Below, piece after piece: positions 25,249 to 33,880 of a DNA stretch of 64,000 bases (the stretch's first letter is position 1; every line of letters begins with the position of its first letter). Origin of the DNA: Chroococcidiopsis thermalis PCC 7203. Lineage in GTDB: Bacteria > Cyanobacteriota > Cyanobacteriia > Cyanobacteriales > Chroococcidiopsidaceae. The translations under genes were made by a program, and so were the position numbers. Below the pieces are notes generated by a model. The model did no database searches. It was not told the origin of the DNA and worked only from the letters and a program-made list of their open reading frames with translations. The stretch is taken from contig NC_019695.1 of the NCBI RefSeq assembly GCF_000317125.1, positions 2,778,336 through 2,842,335 on the forward strand, written 5' to 3'.

Positions 25249-26880
25249 TTAACCAACGAATTGGTTATCTTCAACGACAATTACCGGAATCGGACTCGAT
25301 TCTAGTACTGCTTGGGAAACCGAACCGACTAAAACTTCATCCCAAGCTCGATGTCCCCGTTTACCGATGACAATCTCAGCCACTCCATATTCTCGCGCCA
25401 CTCGAACAATAGTCTCTGGAACCGAGCCTTCTAGGGTGATGAATTGATGGCGGATATCTGCTAAAAGACGTTGGGCTTTTTCTTTGAGCAATGCCACTTT
25501 TTGAGAATCTTGCCTGCGGATGACGTGCAACACGATCGCTTCACTATCGCTCCGACGGGCAAGTTCTGCGGCTTTTGTTAGCACTTGAGCGGCTAAGGGG
25601 GAGGTATCCACGACTGCTAAGATAATAATGCGGCGAGTCACTGCTACCTTTGTCGGGTCAACCTCACCACGCTCCAGTAGTTTCGGCGCAAATGTCGGAA
25701 TTGCCCAAGCTCCTAGAGGCGCAGTGACCAAAATTGACAGCGCCGCGATCGCCAGAATTGTTTCTCCTCCTTCGATCCCAGATGCTAACGGTAGTGCGCC
25801 GATTGCTGCCTGAACGGTTGCCTTAGCAGAATTACCAGGTAAGAGAAATAATCGCTCCCGCCAGTTCCAGTTGCTACCCAAGGTAGACAAGTACCATCCA
25901 ATCGCCCGTCCGATTAGGGTTCCAATTATTAGAATCAGTAGCCCTGGAAGTAAAATTTTTCCTAACACTTGCAATTGAATGCTTGCCCCTAGCAAGACAA
26001 ACAAGACAATTTCCGCTACCACCCATAAACTGTCAAACCCACTCCGCAATCGTCGCGCTAAAGGCGGATCGAATGCGATCGCAAAAAATCCGATTGCCAT
26101 CACAGCCAAGTAGCCAGAGAAAATTGGCAATTTCTCTGCCGCTACCACGAGCAACAGAGCCAAACTTGCCGCTACCAACGTATCTTGTACCGCATTCTGC
26201 GTCCAGTTTTGCTTTGTTAGCAGAGATACCAAAAGCCGCGCCGTCAGCAGCCCTAGTACAACTCCCAGCACAATTTGGAAAATAATTTGTAACGGCAGCA
26301 GATGCAGCGCGCTTAAAGTTAAACCTCCCGGTAACTTTACACCTGCTGCACTCCCTTGGGAAAGGAATGTCAATAACAGGCTAAATACTAATAGCAGCAA
26401 AACATCTGACAAAGCGCTACCCGTCAAAATCGCATCGGGAATTCCTTTGTTTACGCCCCAACCAAGGCTTTTCAATCGCAACATTCCTGGCACGATGACA
26501 GCCGGAGACTCTGCCCCAATGATGCAACCCAGCATTAATCCAGTGAGAAAGTCAAACTGAAAAATTGTCATTGCAGCCAAAGCAACAGCTATTGCCTCAC
26601 ACGCCGCTGGTAAAAATCCCAATCGCAGTGCTACAGATCCCTGTCGGGCTAGCTTTTCCCGATCCAGCCCTAGCCCTGCCTTCATCAAAATCGCCATCAC
26701 AGCGATCGTTCGCAGAGTGCCAGCTGCCTCCAGAACGCTAGGGCTAATTGCATTTGCCACCTGTGGACCTAAGAAAATCCCCACCAGCACCATGCCTACC
26801 AGCGCCGGAATTTTCAAGCGACGAGCAATTTGACCGCCAAAAAAGCCAAATAGCAAAATCCAGATAAAGCTCTCTAACAT
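25249..26880 (-). CDS. Cation/proton antiporter fused to UspA domain
   Basis: 543 residues. Residues 1-395 are a polytopic antiporter of the NhaP/Kef-like CPA type, about 11-13 segments, with GCIIGAESPAVIVPGMLRL and SALSDVLLLLVFSLL in the expected core. Residues 410-540 are a universal stress protein domain: IIILAVVDTSPLAAQVLTKAAE, and the nucleotide loop GKRGHRAWDEVLVGSVSQ near the end. It should move sodium, potassium or protons across the cytoplasmic membrane with the Usp domain as sensor. A sequence fitting the fluoride riboswitch lies upstream at 26976-27049 and a crcB remnant downstream, so fluoride-linked expression is likely. Confidence 0.9.
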   Translation of the reverse strand: MLESFIWILLFGFFGGQIARRLKIPALVGMVLVGIFLGPQVANAISPSVLEAAGTLRTIAVMAILMKAGLGLDREKLARQGSVALRLGFLPAACEAIAVALAAMTIFQFDFLTGLMLGCIIGAESPAVIVPGMLRLKSLGWGVNKGIPDAILTGSALSDVLLLLVFSLLLTFLSQGSAAGVKLPGGLTLSALHLLPLQIIFQIVLGVVLGLLTARLLVSLLTKQNWTQNAVQDTLVAASLALLLVVAAEKLPIFSGYLAVMAIGFFAIAFDPPLARRLRSGFDSLWVVAEIVLFVLLGASIQLQVLGKILLPGLLILIIGTLIGRAIGWYLSTLGSNWNWRERLFLLPGNSAKATVQAAIGALPLASGIEGGETILAIAALSILVTAPLGAWAIPTFAPKLLERGEVDPTKVAVTRRIIILAVVDTSPLAAQVLTKAAELARRSDSEAIVLHVIRRQDSQKVALLKEKAQRLLADIRHQFITLEGSVPETIVRVAREYGVAEIVIGKRGHRAWDEVLVGSVSQAVLESSPIPVIVVEDNQFVG

Positions 26881-26975
26881 CGCGCAACTACGGGTTAGTT
26901 AACAGTTGAACCGTAACTCGCGTTGGAAAGTTAGATTGGCTAGCGATAGCCCTACCCTTCCGCCGCAAGCCGGAA

Positions 26976-27049
26976 CAGTAGGAGCCATCAGCCTTCTGGT
27001 TGTCATGTCAATTTCCAGATGGCAGTTAAGGCGAGCCCCATCACCTCAG
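26976..27049 (-). ncRNA. Fluoride riboswitch (crcB motif)
   Basis: On the minus strand the sequence reads GAGGTGATGGGGCTCGCCTT, then AACTGCC, a variable arm of about 30 bases (ATCTGGAAATTG ... CAACCAG), and AAGGCTGATGGCTCCTACTG. The GGTGATGG...CGCC...AACTGCC start and the GGCTGATGGCTCCTACTG end are the invariant parts of the crcB-motif RNA, and the pseudoknot halves GGNGATGG and CTCCTAC are present. It sits about 95 bases upstream of the antiporter-Usp gene. A small hairpin (TTCCG...CGGAA) follows and may be the expression platform. Confidence 0.85.
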
Positions 27050-27149
27050 ATTATTTTTACAATTGTAAAACCATCCGTGCCGTCCATAAGTATATCGAGA
27101 CGATTGTGCCTCAAGCAAGTGTGGGATAAACAGCAATATCTTCCCAAGT

Positions 27150-27332
27150 TCAAGGTTCTGAGGTTAGGTCTGCCCTTTGAGCAGTAGTACCATTACGGGA
27201 ATGTACCCAAATCCAATTGAAATAGCTCAGGACAAGCCTTAAAGTAACTTTCGTCTGCTCCCAGATTTGCCCAAACTTATTTTGTCGTCGATGCCATCGC
27301 CCTGTTTGCTGCCGGATGATACCATTATGCAT
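27150..27332 (-). pseudogene. Transposase C-terminal remnant (family unsure)
   Basis: About 60 codons containing RQTGRWHRRQNKFGQIWEQT and LRLVLSYFNWIWVHSRNGTT. The RHRRQNKFG and YFNWIWVHSR features resemble the end of a cyanobacterial DDE transposase I remember but cannot name with certainty. No complete frame, inverted repeats or target duplication are visible. The surrounding 850-bp gap also holds the fluoride riboswitch; the rest (27333-27732) shows nothing. Confidence 0.5.
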
Positions 27333-27732
27333 AACTTTACAGCTTACTACCGCTTTTTTACAAGATAAAAAAATAAGTTTCTGTCTTTTTTAGAAACTTT
27401 AATAAACATGAAAATCACAATAAAAATAACTGTCTTGGGTAAGAAGTCGCTCTGTATGAAGAGTGACTTATTTATTGAAATTAAGTAAGCGTTAAAATAT
27501 TTGCTACTAAAGTATGTTGATTAGCCTGACCGCCAATTGTGACTGAAAAATGACAAACATCTAACGGCTAGTAATAGATAATATGTAATTGACAATTGCT
27601 AGTATCGTTACCAGAGTAGAGAGCGATCGCCGCTCGATTACTCAACGCCTACGTAAAAAGCTAGAAAGAACGCACCCTGAAAGACCTGAGCAAAAGTTAG
27701 GTTAATGACACGATCGCATAAGGAGAACTATC

Positions 27733-27939
27733 ATGGTTTGGGACAAAATAGATCGCTCTACACCAGACGAGCAAAGCAACAGTTCTAAAGCCCCCCAAGG
27801 TACACCTGGAGAAAGTTCTTACCATCCACCCATCGGCAAGCCACTGACGGATTGGGAGCAACCAGATTATGACGAACTCGATCTATGCATGGAAGTCACA
27901 ACATATATTTACCAATGGCAACGATCGGGGCTGGGGTAA
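27733..27939 (+). CDS. pqqA: PQQ precursor peptide PqqA (extended form)
   Basis: 68 residues ending LCMEVTTYIYQWQRSGLG. The E54-V-T-T-Y58 spacing is the Glu-xxx-Tyr motif that PqqE cross-links in PqqA. The first 50 residues are hydrophilic with many Ser, Pro, Asp and Glu and would act as a leader. Usual PqqA is 22-40 residues, so this one is long. AAGGAG lies seven bases before the ATG. pqqD and pqqE follow on the same strand. The peptide would be bound by PqqD, cross-linked by PqqE in the cytoplasm, then cut out. PqqB and PqqC are not in the window. Confidence 0.8.
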   Translation: MVWDKIDRSTPDEQSNSSKAPQGTPGESSYHPPIGKPLTDWEQPDYDELDLCMEVTTYIYQWQRSGLG

Positions 27940-27997
27940 GAAGTCAGAAGTCGATTGACACTCCTCTAATCCCTTGTCTCTTTGTCTTCGCTCCTCC

Positions 27998-28276
27998 ATG
28001 TCTAACATGAAAAACCACTCGCGACCGCATTTAGCCCAAGGTGTACGCTTGCAGTGGGACGAGTTAAGACAACAACATTTACTTCTGATGCCAGAAGGCG
28101 CGCTGATGTTAAATTCTACGGCGGCGGCTGTATTAGAGCTGTGCGATGGTAGGCGTACCATTGGGGCGATCGCGCAGCGGTTAAAAACACAATATCGAGG
28201 CGAGACACTAGAAGATGACGTGCGCCGCTTGCTGATTCGGCTCAGCGCGCGGGGACTATTAGTCGAGCGCGATTAA
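27998..28276 (+). CDS. pqqD: PQQ biosynthesis chaperone PqqD
   Basis: 92 residues. The conserved PqqD pattern is present: RPHLAQGVRLQWDELRQQHLLLMPEGALMLNSTAAAVLELCDGRRTI, and the C-terminal winged-helix part DDVRRLLIRLSARGLL. PqqD is the RRE-type peptide-binding protein that presents PqqA to PqqE. The start is uncertain; ATGs at 27998 and 28007 and an upstream codon are possible and none has a strong ribosome site. It is 27 bases upstream of pqqE, which fits an operon. Confidence 0.88.
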   Translation: MSNMKNHSRPHLAQGVRLQWDELRQQHLLLMPEGALMLNSTAAAVLELCDGRRTIGAIAQRLKTQYRGETLEDDVRRLLIRLSARGLLVERD

Positions 28277-28303
28277 TCGTGTCGATGCCAAGGAGAAGAA
28301 TTA

Positions 28304-29440
28304 ATGTCAGAATTCTTACCAGTCAAGACGACGGATAGACCTTTGACTCTGATTGCAGAGTTAACCTATCGCTGTCCCCTGAGTTGTCCCTACTGCTCTA
28401 ATCCACTCAACTATCACGATAAACATTATCGTCAGGAACTTGCTACTGATGATTGGCTGCGGACGATCCGGCAAGCCCGAAACTTGGGTGTATGGCAATT
28501 GGGTTTTTCTGGTGGCGAACCACTGTTGAGACAGGATTTAGAGGTTTTAGTCAAAGCAGCCGCCCAAGTTGAACTTTATACGACTTTGGTTACTGCTGGT
28601 ACGTTGTTGACATTAGAACGAGCTACGCAGCTTTGTCATGCCGGACTTAACCACATCCAAATTAGCATTCAAGATAGTCGCGCTGCCCAGTCTGACTATC
28701 TTGCTGGCATTCGTTGTTTCGAGCAAAAACTCGCTGCAGCACGAATTGTCAAAGATTTGGGTTTACCACTGACGCTGAACTTTGTCTTGCATCGGCAAAA
28801 CATCGAGCGCCTGGAGGAGATGTTAGAGTTATGCGAGCAATTACAAGCAGATCGGGTAGAACTGGCACAGACTCAATACTACGGTTGGGCATTGCATAAT
28901 CGTGCTGCTTTACTGCCAACACCCCAACAATTAGAACGAGCAGCGCAGATTGTAGCCGTGGCTAAAAAAAGCCGCATTTGCCCGATGGGAATTTTATATG
29001 TCATTCCCGACTATTACGAAGATTATCCCAAACCCTGTATGGGTGGTTGGGGTCGTCGGGCTTTGGTTGTGGCTCCCCACGGGGATGTCATGCCTTGTCA
29101 AGCCGCCAGTTCTATTCCTGAGATAGAATTTGCTAACGTCCGCGATCGCGATTTAGATTGGATTTGGTTTGAATCGCCTGCTTTCAATCGCTTTCGAGGA
29201 ACCGACTGGATGAGCGAACCTTGTCGCAGTTGCGATCGCGCCCAAATTGACTTTGGTGGTTGCCGTTGCCAAGCACTACTGTTAACAAATAACGCTGCTG
29301 CAACCGATCCAGTCTGCCATTTATCACCCCATCATGACTTAGTAGTCACAGCCAGAGAAGAGGCATTAGAACAATCTCTGCCTTTGGTACATCGCTCGTC
29401 GGTTGCATCGCTCGGCGTAAAGGAGGCGTACCATAAGTAG
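28304..29440 (+). CDS. pqqE: PQQ biosynthesis radical SAM enzyme PqqE
   Basis: 378 residues. The radical SAM cysteines are C24, C28 and C31 (TYRCPLSCPYCSNPLNY). The glycine-rich FSGGEPLLR follows at about 69. The C-terminal SPASM region carries auxiliary cluster ligands: CMGGWGRRALVVAPHGDVMPC, and RGTDWMSEPCRSCD with GGCRCQALL, then DPVCHLSPHHD. These are PqqE-specific sequences. The enzyme joins Glu and Tyr of PqqA by a C-C bond, the first step of PQQ synthesis. AAGGAG precedes the ATG by about nine bases. It is the last gene of the cluster and is followed by an IS remnant. Confidence 0.93.
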   Translation: MSEFLPVKTTDRPLTLIAELTYRCPLSCPYCSNPLNYHDKHYRQELATDDWLRTIRQARNLGVWQLGFSGGEPLLRQDLEVLVKAAAQVELYTTLVTAGTLLTLERATQLCHAGLNHIQISIQDSRAAQSDYLAGIRCFEQKLAAARIVKDLGLPLTLNFVLHRQNIERLEEMLELCEQLQADRVELAQTQYYGWALHNRAALLPTPQQLERAAQIVAVAKKSRICPMGILYVIPDYYEDYPKPCMGGWGRRALVVAPHGDVMPCQAASSIPEIEFANVRDRDLDWIWFESPAFNRFRGTDWMSEPCRSCDRAQIDFGGCRCQALLLTNNAAATDPVCHLSPHHDLVVTAREEALEQSLPLVHRSSVASLGVKEAYHK

Positions 29441-29449
29441 TACCAGCCT

Positions 29450-29657
29450 CCCACATCAAAGCGCATAGCAAATTGTAAGCGAGTCAATAAACAGAAAGCT
29501 CTGTACGTACCATAGAGGGAGTTTTACAACGCAAAATATCCATTCCCAAAGTTGTGTTTAAATGTCGTAAATTTAGTTCAACACTCCAAGGTTCACCAGA
29601 AAGCCTGAGAACTTCAAGAGGAGAATATTTGGTTGTCTCCAATAAAGTAGTGATTAA
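29450..29657 (-). mobile_element. IS4-family transposase remnant
   Basis: On the minus strand one frame reads LITTLLETTKYSPLEVLRLS, then GEPWSVELNLRHLNTTLGMD and ILRCKTPSMVRTELSVY, then TGA and LAYNLL. This is the C-terminal part of IS4-type transposases around the catalytic glutamate region (WSVELNLRHLKTTLGMD). The N-terminal part is missing and a stop interrupts the tail. It lies just after pqqE. I cannot see inverted repeats. Confidence 0.75.
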
Positions 29658-29767
29658 ACTCTCTCAGTGAGTGCGCAAGCCAGGCATGATAATCTAATAG
29701 TAAATTTCTCGCACACTCAAGGTGAAGGGCAAAGTCACAAAATTGACACTAATCAAACCTAAATGCT

Positions 29768-30649
29768 CTATCGGTGGTAGTTAGGATCGTTCTTATCTAC
29801 AACCGGACGATCTGAAGCATCCAAATCTAGTTCTTCTCGCCGCACCGTTTCTTCGGCGTTGACCATTTCGCGATCGGTTTCCTTTCTAACTCTTACTTCT
29901 TCGCGTAAAACAGCTTCCTTACGAATGTCGGGAGTTTCTTCATAGATCTCCATACGTGCAGCTTCACCTTCGCGGAAGTTGGCTTCTCCTGGAGCTGCTG
30001 GTCTACCAGCATCATTTGGCGTGACGCGCTCGACCACGACTCGTTCTTTTTCTACTGGAACTGAAACTCTTTCTGTTTCAGTTTCAACGCGCTTGCCTAC
30101 GGAAACTTCTCCGGCTTTACGACGGGTTTTATTCGCAATCAGCCTTTCTTCATACAGCTTGAGCGATTGACGATCTGGCTGGTTCATATCGTACAGATCT
30201 GGCTCTTGCTGATAGTTGTAAGTGCTGCGATCGGAATCAACTGTTTTTGCTGCTGGAGCTGTCGAACCTAATGCTGCTGATGATTCTAGGGGGCGATCGC
30301 GATAAACTCCCCGCACCCGTTCTTCGTATGCGTCATCAATTTTCAGATCGTCGCTAAACTCTGGTAAGCTTTCCGCTTGCTCTTTGGTAAAGCCGACCGC
30401 ATAAACGTGTCGCTGGTTTTGGTCAATGCGAGAACGTCCCACTGGTAGCAATACCTGTTTACCAAAAATCCAAAAACCAGTGTCAACAACTAAATAACGA
30501 AAACGACCATCTTCATCGACCAAGATATTCTTGACAGTGCCGACTTTTTCATTATCTCTGTCTGAATAAACCTCGTAATCTTTGATATCGTCGCCGTCAA
30601 AAGAATCTCGATAATTAGTATCAAAGTCCTCAAGTTTGTGAAGAGCCAT
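29768..30649 (-). CDS. PRC-barrel and DUF2382 stress protein, paralogue
   Basis: 293 residues from the ATG at 30649, chosen because AAGGA lies six bases upstream; an ATG at 30664 adds five residues. It has the same plan as 6072-6953: PRC-barrel (EKVGTVKNILVDEDGRFRYLVVDTGFWIFGKQVLLPVG) then DUF2382 (LKLYEERLIANKTRRKAGEV, KRVETETERVSVPVEKERVVV). The two proteins match through most of their length, so this is a duplication. It stands alone here. A dormancy or stress role is inferred from the family; its molecular function is not known. Confidence 0.9.
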   Translation of the reverse strand: MALHKLEDFDTNYRDSFDGDDIKDYEVYSDRDNEKVGTVKNILVDEDGRFRYLVVDTGFWIFGKQVLLPVGRSRIDQNQRHVYAVGFTKEQAESLPEFSDDLKIDDAYEERVRGVYRDRPLESSAALGSTAPAAKTVDSDRSTYNYQQEPDLYDMNQPDRQSLKLYEERLIANKTRRKAGEVSVGKRVETETERVSVPVEKERVVVERVTPNDAGRPAAPGEANFREGEAARMEIYEETPDIRKEAVLREEVRVRKETDREMVNAEETVRREELDLDASDRPVVDKNDPNYHR

Positions 30650-31057
30650 ATTAATTCCTTCCATTTCATTTAAACTTATTAACCAGACTAAAACTTTATC
30701 TGGATAATGTATCTTGCTAGCGATAGAGATAAAATGTTTTCACTGATACAATTACTCTGCCTTTTGATGTAGCTACGTCCAATAAATGACAAGCTAACTA
30801 ATAAACCAAATAGCTATCAATTTGCGATTGGATATAATTTATTGTTTCAAACTGAAGATAGAAAAAAATAAAAGCTAGGCTCTAGTAATACAGAAAATTA
30901 ATCGAGTGGTTTGACGTTGCTAAGCAATAGCTGAACGCGATCGCGCCACTCAAAGCAGAGGAATTACACGCACAGGCGCGGGAGATCGTTCAGCCTGATT
31001 TCGAGCGATCGGTTTCCCTTGACACACTCTACGGACTTATCGCCATGTAAAATTCAA
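30650..31057. other. Gene-free stretch
   Basis: About 400 bases containing the promoter region of the DUF2382 gene. No gene, repeat family member or hairpin recognised. Confidence 0.5.
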
Positions 31058-31453
31058 TTAAGCAGCGATCGCCGCAATACACTCAATCTCTACCAACACA
31101 TCTTTCGGCAACCGCGATACTTGCACGCAAGCACGCGCTGGGGCATTTGCTTCATCAAAATGTTGAGCATAAACCGCATTCATCGCCGCAAAATCATTCA
31201 TATCTTTTAAGAATACGGTTGTCTTCACCACATCCTGAAACTTTGCTCCTGCTGCGGCGAGAATTGCCTCTAAATTTGCCATCACTTGCTTTGTCTGGGC
31301 GGTGACATTCCCCGTACCGATAATTTCCCCACTCTGAGGATCGAGGGGAATTTGCCCAGCGACAAATACCATTTGTCCGCTAGCCGCGATCGCTTGATTA
31401 TATGGTCCCACGGGTGCGGGTGCGGCATCGGTACGGATGATTTTGCGAGTCAT
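31058..31453 (-). CDS. ridA: RidA-family reactive imine/enamine deaminase
   Basis: 131 residues from the ATG at 31453; an upstream frame extension begins in repeat DNA. The RidA pattern is complete: [56 protein letters not shown], and the active-site [20 protein letters not shown]. RidA hydrolyses the 2-aminoacrylate made by PLP enzymes, protecting the cell. It is a soluble trimer. The gene stands alone. Confidence 0.95.
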   Translation of the reverse strand: MTRKIIRTDAAPAPVGPYNQAIAASGQMVFVAGQIPLDPQSGEIIGTGNVTAQTKQVMANLEAILAAAGAKFQDVVKTTVFLKDMNDFAAMNAVYAQHFDEANAPARACVQVSRLPKDVLVEIECIAAIAA

Positions 31454-31608
31454 AAGTAAGTCAAAAGTCAAAAGTTAAATGTCAAAATGTCTGGGGCTGA
31501 TGATGCCAGCTAAATGCATGACAGTCTAGATTGGCGTAAGGTTGGCTGTACTTGTAGAAGTTTGTTCGCCAAATATCACAGTAGAACAACAACTATGTTA
31601 AGTAAACC

Positions 31609-32046
31609 CTACTCACTCGTTAACAAGGGACGAATATTGTAATGACGGTAACGCCAATAATCGCGCAAGATGCGATCGTGATCGAAGCATAAGTTCGTAG
31701 GGACTTGCCAAGATTCAAAAATGCCAACACCCTTAGCATCATCTCCAGCTTTGGGTTCGCCTGTTGCCGTAGCAATGAATACTACGCTTAACGTATGCTG
31801 GCGCGGATCGCGGTTGGGATCGGAATAAACGTGAAACTGTTCGATTAATTCTACCTGCAAGCCAATTTCTTCTTCAGCTTCTCGACGTGCGGCTAGTTCT
31901 GCTAACTCCCCATAATCGATAAAACCGCCAGGGATCGCCCAACCGTAAGGAGGATTATGGCGCTCGATTAAGACGATCGGTCGCTGCGGTCGGTCAATTA
32001 ATTCAATAATGATGTCAACTGTCGGGACGGGATTGCGGTAAGCCAT
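31609..32046 (-). CDS. NUDIX hydrolase
   Basis: 145 residues from the ATG at 32046 (a further ATG upstream at 32103 would run into the tRNA-Ser start). The NUDIX box is [25 protein letters not shown], with the REAEEEIG core that binds magnesium. The opening [32 protein letters not shown] and the region [20 protein letters not shown] are typical of ADP-ribose or nucleotide-sugar NUDIX enzymes in cyanobacteria. The substrate cannot be told. It diverges from the tRNA-Ser gene. Confidence 0.92.
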   Translation of the reverse strand: MAYRNPVPTVDIIIELIDRPQRPIVLIERHNPPYGWAIPGGFIDYGELAELAARREAEEEIGLQVELIEQFHVYSDPNRDPRQHTLSVVFIATATGEPKAGDDAKGVGIFESWQVPTNLCFDHDRILRDYWRYRHYNIRPLLTSE

Positions 32047-32105
32047 AAATAATTGGTTTTGCTTCTTAGTGCAAAGCTTGTTATAATCATGAAGCCATGT
32101 CACCA

Positions 32106-32197
32106 GGAGAGGTGGCTGAGTGGTCGAAAGCGGCAGATTGCTAATCTGTTGATGGACTCGTAAGACCCATCCGAGGGTTCGAATCCCTCCCTCTCCG
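32106..32197 (+). tRNA. tRNA-Ser (GCU)
   Basis: 92 bases beginning GGAGAGGTGGCTGAGTGG and ending in CCCTCTCC plus discriminator G. The acceptor stem GGAGAGG pairs with CCTCTCC. The anticodon arm is CAGAT-TGCTAAT-CTG-type with anticodon GCT. The long variable arm and the TTCGAATCC T-loop fit tRNA-Ser. No CCA is encoded. Confidence 0.93.
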
Positions 32198-32446
32198 TTT
32201 TAAGAATTTACCAGATTTCTGCTGTGGGTGAATTGCACCTCATCAACCCATAGCTGAAAGAGAATTGTGGCGATCGCCAATCGCCTCGTTCCTCTATCAT
32301 TTGGCAAAAATTATTGCGATCGCGGAACTTTATTGCTGAAGAAAATATCTCCGCCATTGGGTAGGTGTAATTAGATCCAGTTTTCTACCCAGTTATGCAA
32401 GAATAATCTGCATTAATTTTCAATCGCACAGACGATAAACAACTCT

Positions 32447-33805
32447 ATGAAAACGACCGATCCTGTTTTGGTGAAACGCTTATCAGGTACTCTTGCCCTA
32501 GCTACTGCTACTCTCTCGCTCGGTTTTTTGGCTGCGGCTTGTCAACAAACCACAACAACAAGCAGCACGCCCCAAACCACAACTGCCGATTCTGCTCCGG
32601 CAACAACTCCGGTTGCAACAGATGTACAAGCTAGCACGCAAGCACTAAAGCTTGGCTCTCTTCTCCCCGCCACGGGCGATTTAGGTCCCATCGGACAACA
32701 AATGTCGGGTGCTGTTCCCTTAGTCATCGAGACAGTCAATGCTTGCGGTGGTGTTAATGGCGCTCCTGTCTCCTTAGTGGCAGAAGATGACGAAACCGAT
32801 CCGCGTAAGGGTGCGGCAGCGATGACGAAACTAGCAAACGTCGATCGCGTAGCAGGTGTAGTTGGTTCTTTTGCCAGTAGCGTTTCTAGCGCGGCTGTAC
32901 CGATCGCCGTGCGCAACAAGGTGATGCTGATCTCGCCTGGTAGTACGAGCCCTGTCTTTACAGATAGAGCCAAAAAAGGTGAATTTAAAGGCTTTTGGGC
33001 GCGGACAGCTCCCCCCGATACCTACCAAGCCGAAGCCCTAGCTCAATTAGCGAAAAAACGAGGTTTTAATCAAGTCTCGACTGTAGTAATCAATAACGAC
33101 TACGGTGTAGGTTTTGAAAAAGCTTTTGTCCAAACTTTTAAAAAACTTGGTGGAACTGTCGTTAACGAAGGTAGACCGACTCGTTACGATCCCAAAGCAA
33201 CAACCTTTGAAACTGAAGCCGCTGCTGCTTTCGCTGGCAAACCCCAGGCAGTGATTGCCGTGATGTACGAAGAAACAGGTAGCATCTTACTGAAATCTGC
33301 CTACGAGCAAGGATTAATGCAGGGAGTACAGGTGATGCTCACTGACGGAGTGAAATCCGCCACCTTCCCTGGAAAAGTTGGCAAGAAAGATGACGGTAAA
33401 TATATTGTCACTGGGGCGATTGGGACTGTGCCAGGTGCAGATGGCAAAGCACTGACAGCGTTAACCCAATTGTGGAAACAAAAGAAAAATCAGGCAGTTG
33501 GGGAATACGTCCCTCAAGCTTGGGATGCGACAGCACTACTCGTCCTCGCCGCCCAAGCAGCCAAGGCAAATACTGGCGAAGCAATTGCCAGTAAACTACG
33601 AGAAGTTTCTAACGCTCCAGGGACGGCAGTTACTGACGTATGCAAAGGTTTAGAGTTATTACGCAAAGGTCAAGATATCAATTATCAAGGCGCTAGCGGT
33701 AACGTCGATGTCGATGCTAACGGTGATGTTGTCGGAGTCTATGACGTTTGGACGGTCAAAGACGACGGTACTCTCGGTACGATTGGTAAAATTAGCCCGA
33801 AATAA
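32447..33805 (+). CDS. Branched-chain amino-acid-type ABC substrate-binding lipoprotein
   Basis: 452 residues. A signal peptide and lipobox (LGFLAAAC) lead to a Thr/Ser-rich linker and a type I periplasmic binding fold (Peripla_BP_6): LGSLLPATGDLGPIGQQMSGAV, LVAEDDETDPRKG, VAGVVGSFASSVSSAAVPIA, VMLISPGSTSPVFT. The ligand is probably an amino acid or small amide; which one cannot be told. The mature protein should be anchored on the periplasmic face of the inner membrane. No permease or ATPase gene is adjacent, so it may work with a distant transporter. Confidence 0.9.
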   Translation: MKTTDPVLVKRLSGTLALATATLSLGFLAAACQQTTTTSSTPQTTTADSAPATTPVATDVQASTQALKLGSLLPATGDLGPIGQQMSGAVPLVIETVNACGGVNGAPVSLVAEDDETDPRKGAAAMTKLANVDRVAGVVGSFASSVSSAAVPIAVRNKVMLISPGSTSPVFTDRAKKGEFKGFWARTAPPDTYQAEALAQLAKKRGFNQVSTVVINNDYGVGFEKAFVQTFKKLGGTVVNEGRPTRYDPKATTFETEAAAAFAGKPQAVIAVMYEETGSILLKSAYEQGLMQGVQVMLTDGVKSATFPGKVGKKDDGKYIVTGAIGTVPGADGKALTALTQLWKQKKNQAVGEYVPQAWDATALLVLAAQAAKANTGEAIASKLREVSNAPGTAVTDVCKGLELLRKGQDINYQGASGNVDVDANGDVVGVYDVWTVKDDGTLGTIGKISPK

Positions 33806-33832
33806 TTCAGAGCTCGGTTAACGATGACCGAT

Positions 33833-33860
33833 GTAGAGACGTTACATGTAACGTCTCTAC
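33833..33860. repeat. 28-bp perfect palindrome, core TTACATGTAA
   Basis: Arms GTAGAGACG / CGTCTCTAC around TTACATGTAA, followed immediately by a half copy ending TCTCTAC at 33875. It lies between two convergent genes and could act as a terminator on both strands. Related copies are at 37723-37750 and 51890-51917. Confidence 0.9.
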
Positions 33861-33880
33861 ATGTAATGTCTCTACTATTT

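Noticed and set aside
26985-27130. Short plus-strand frame MAVKASPITSDYFYNCKTIR (36 codons) over the riboswitch
   Set aside because: It is antisense to the fluoride riboswitch and has no ribosome site.
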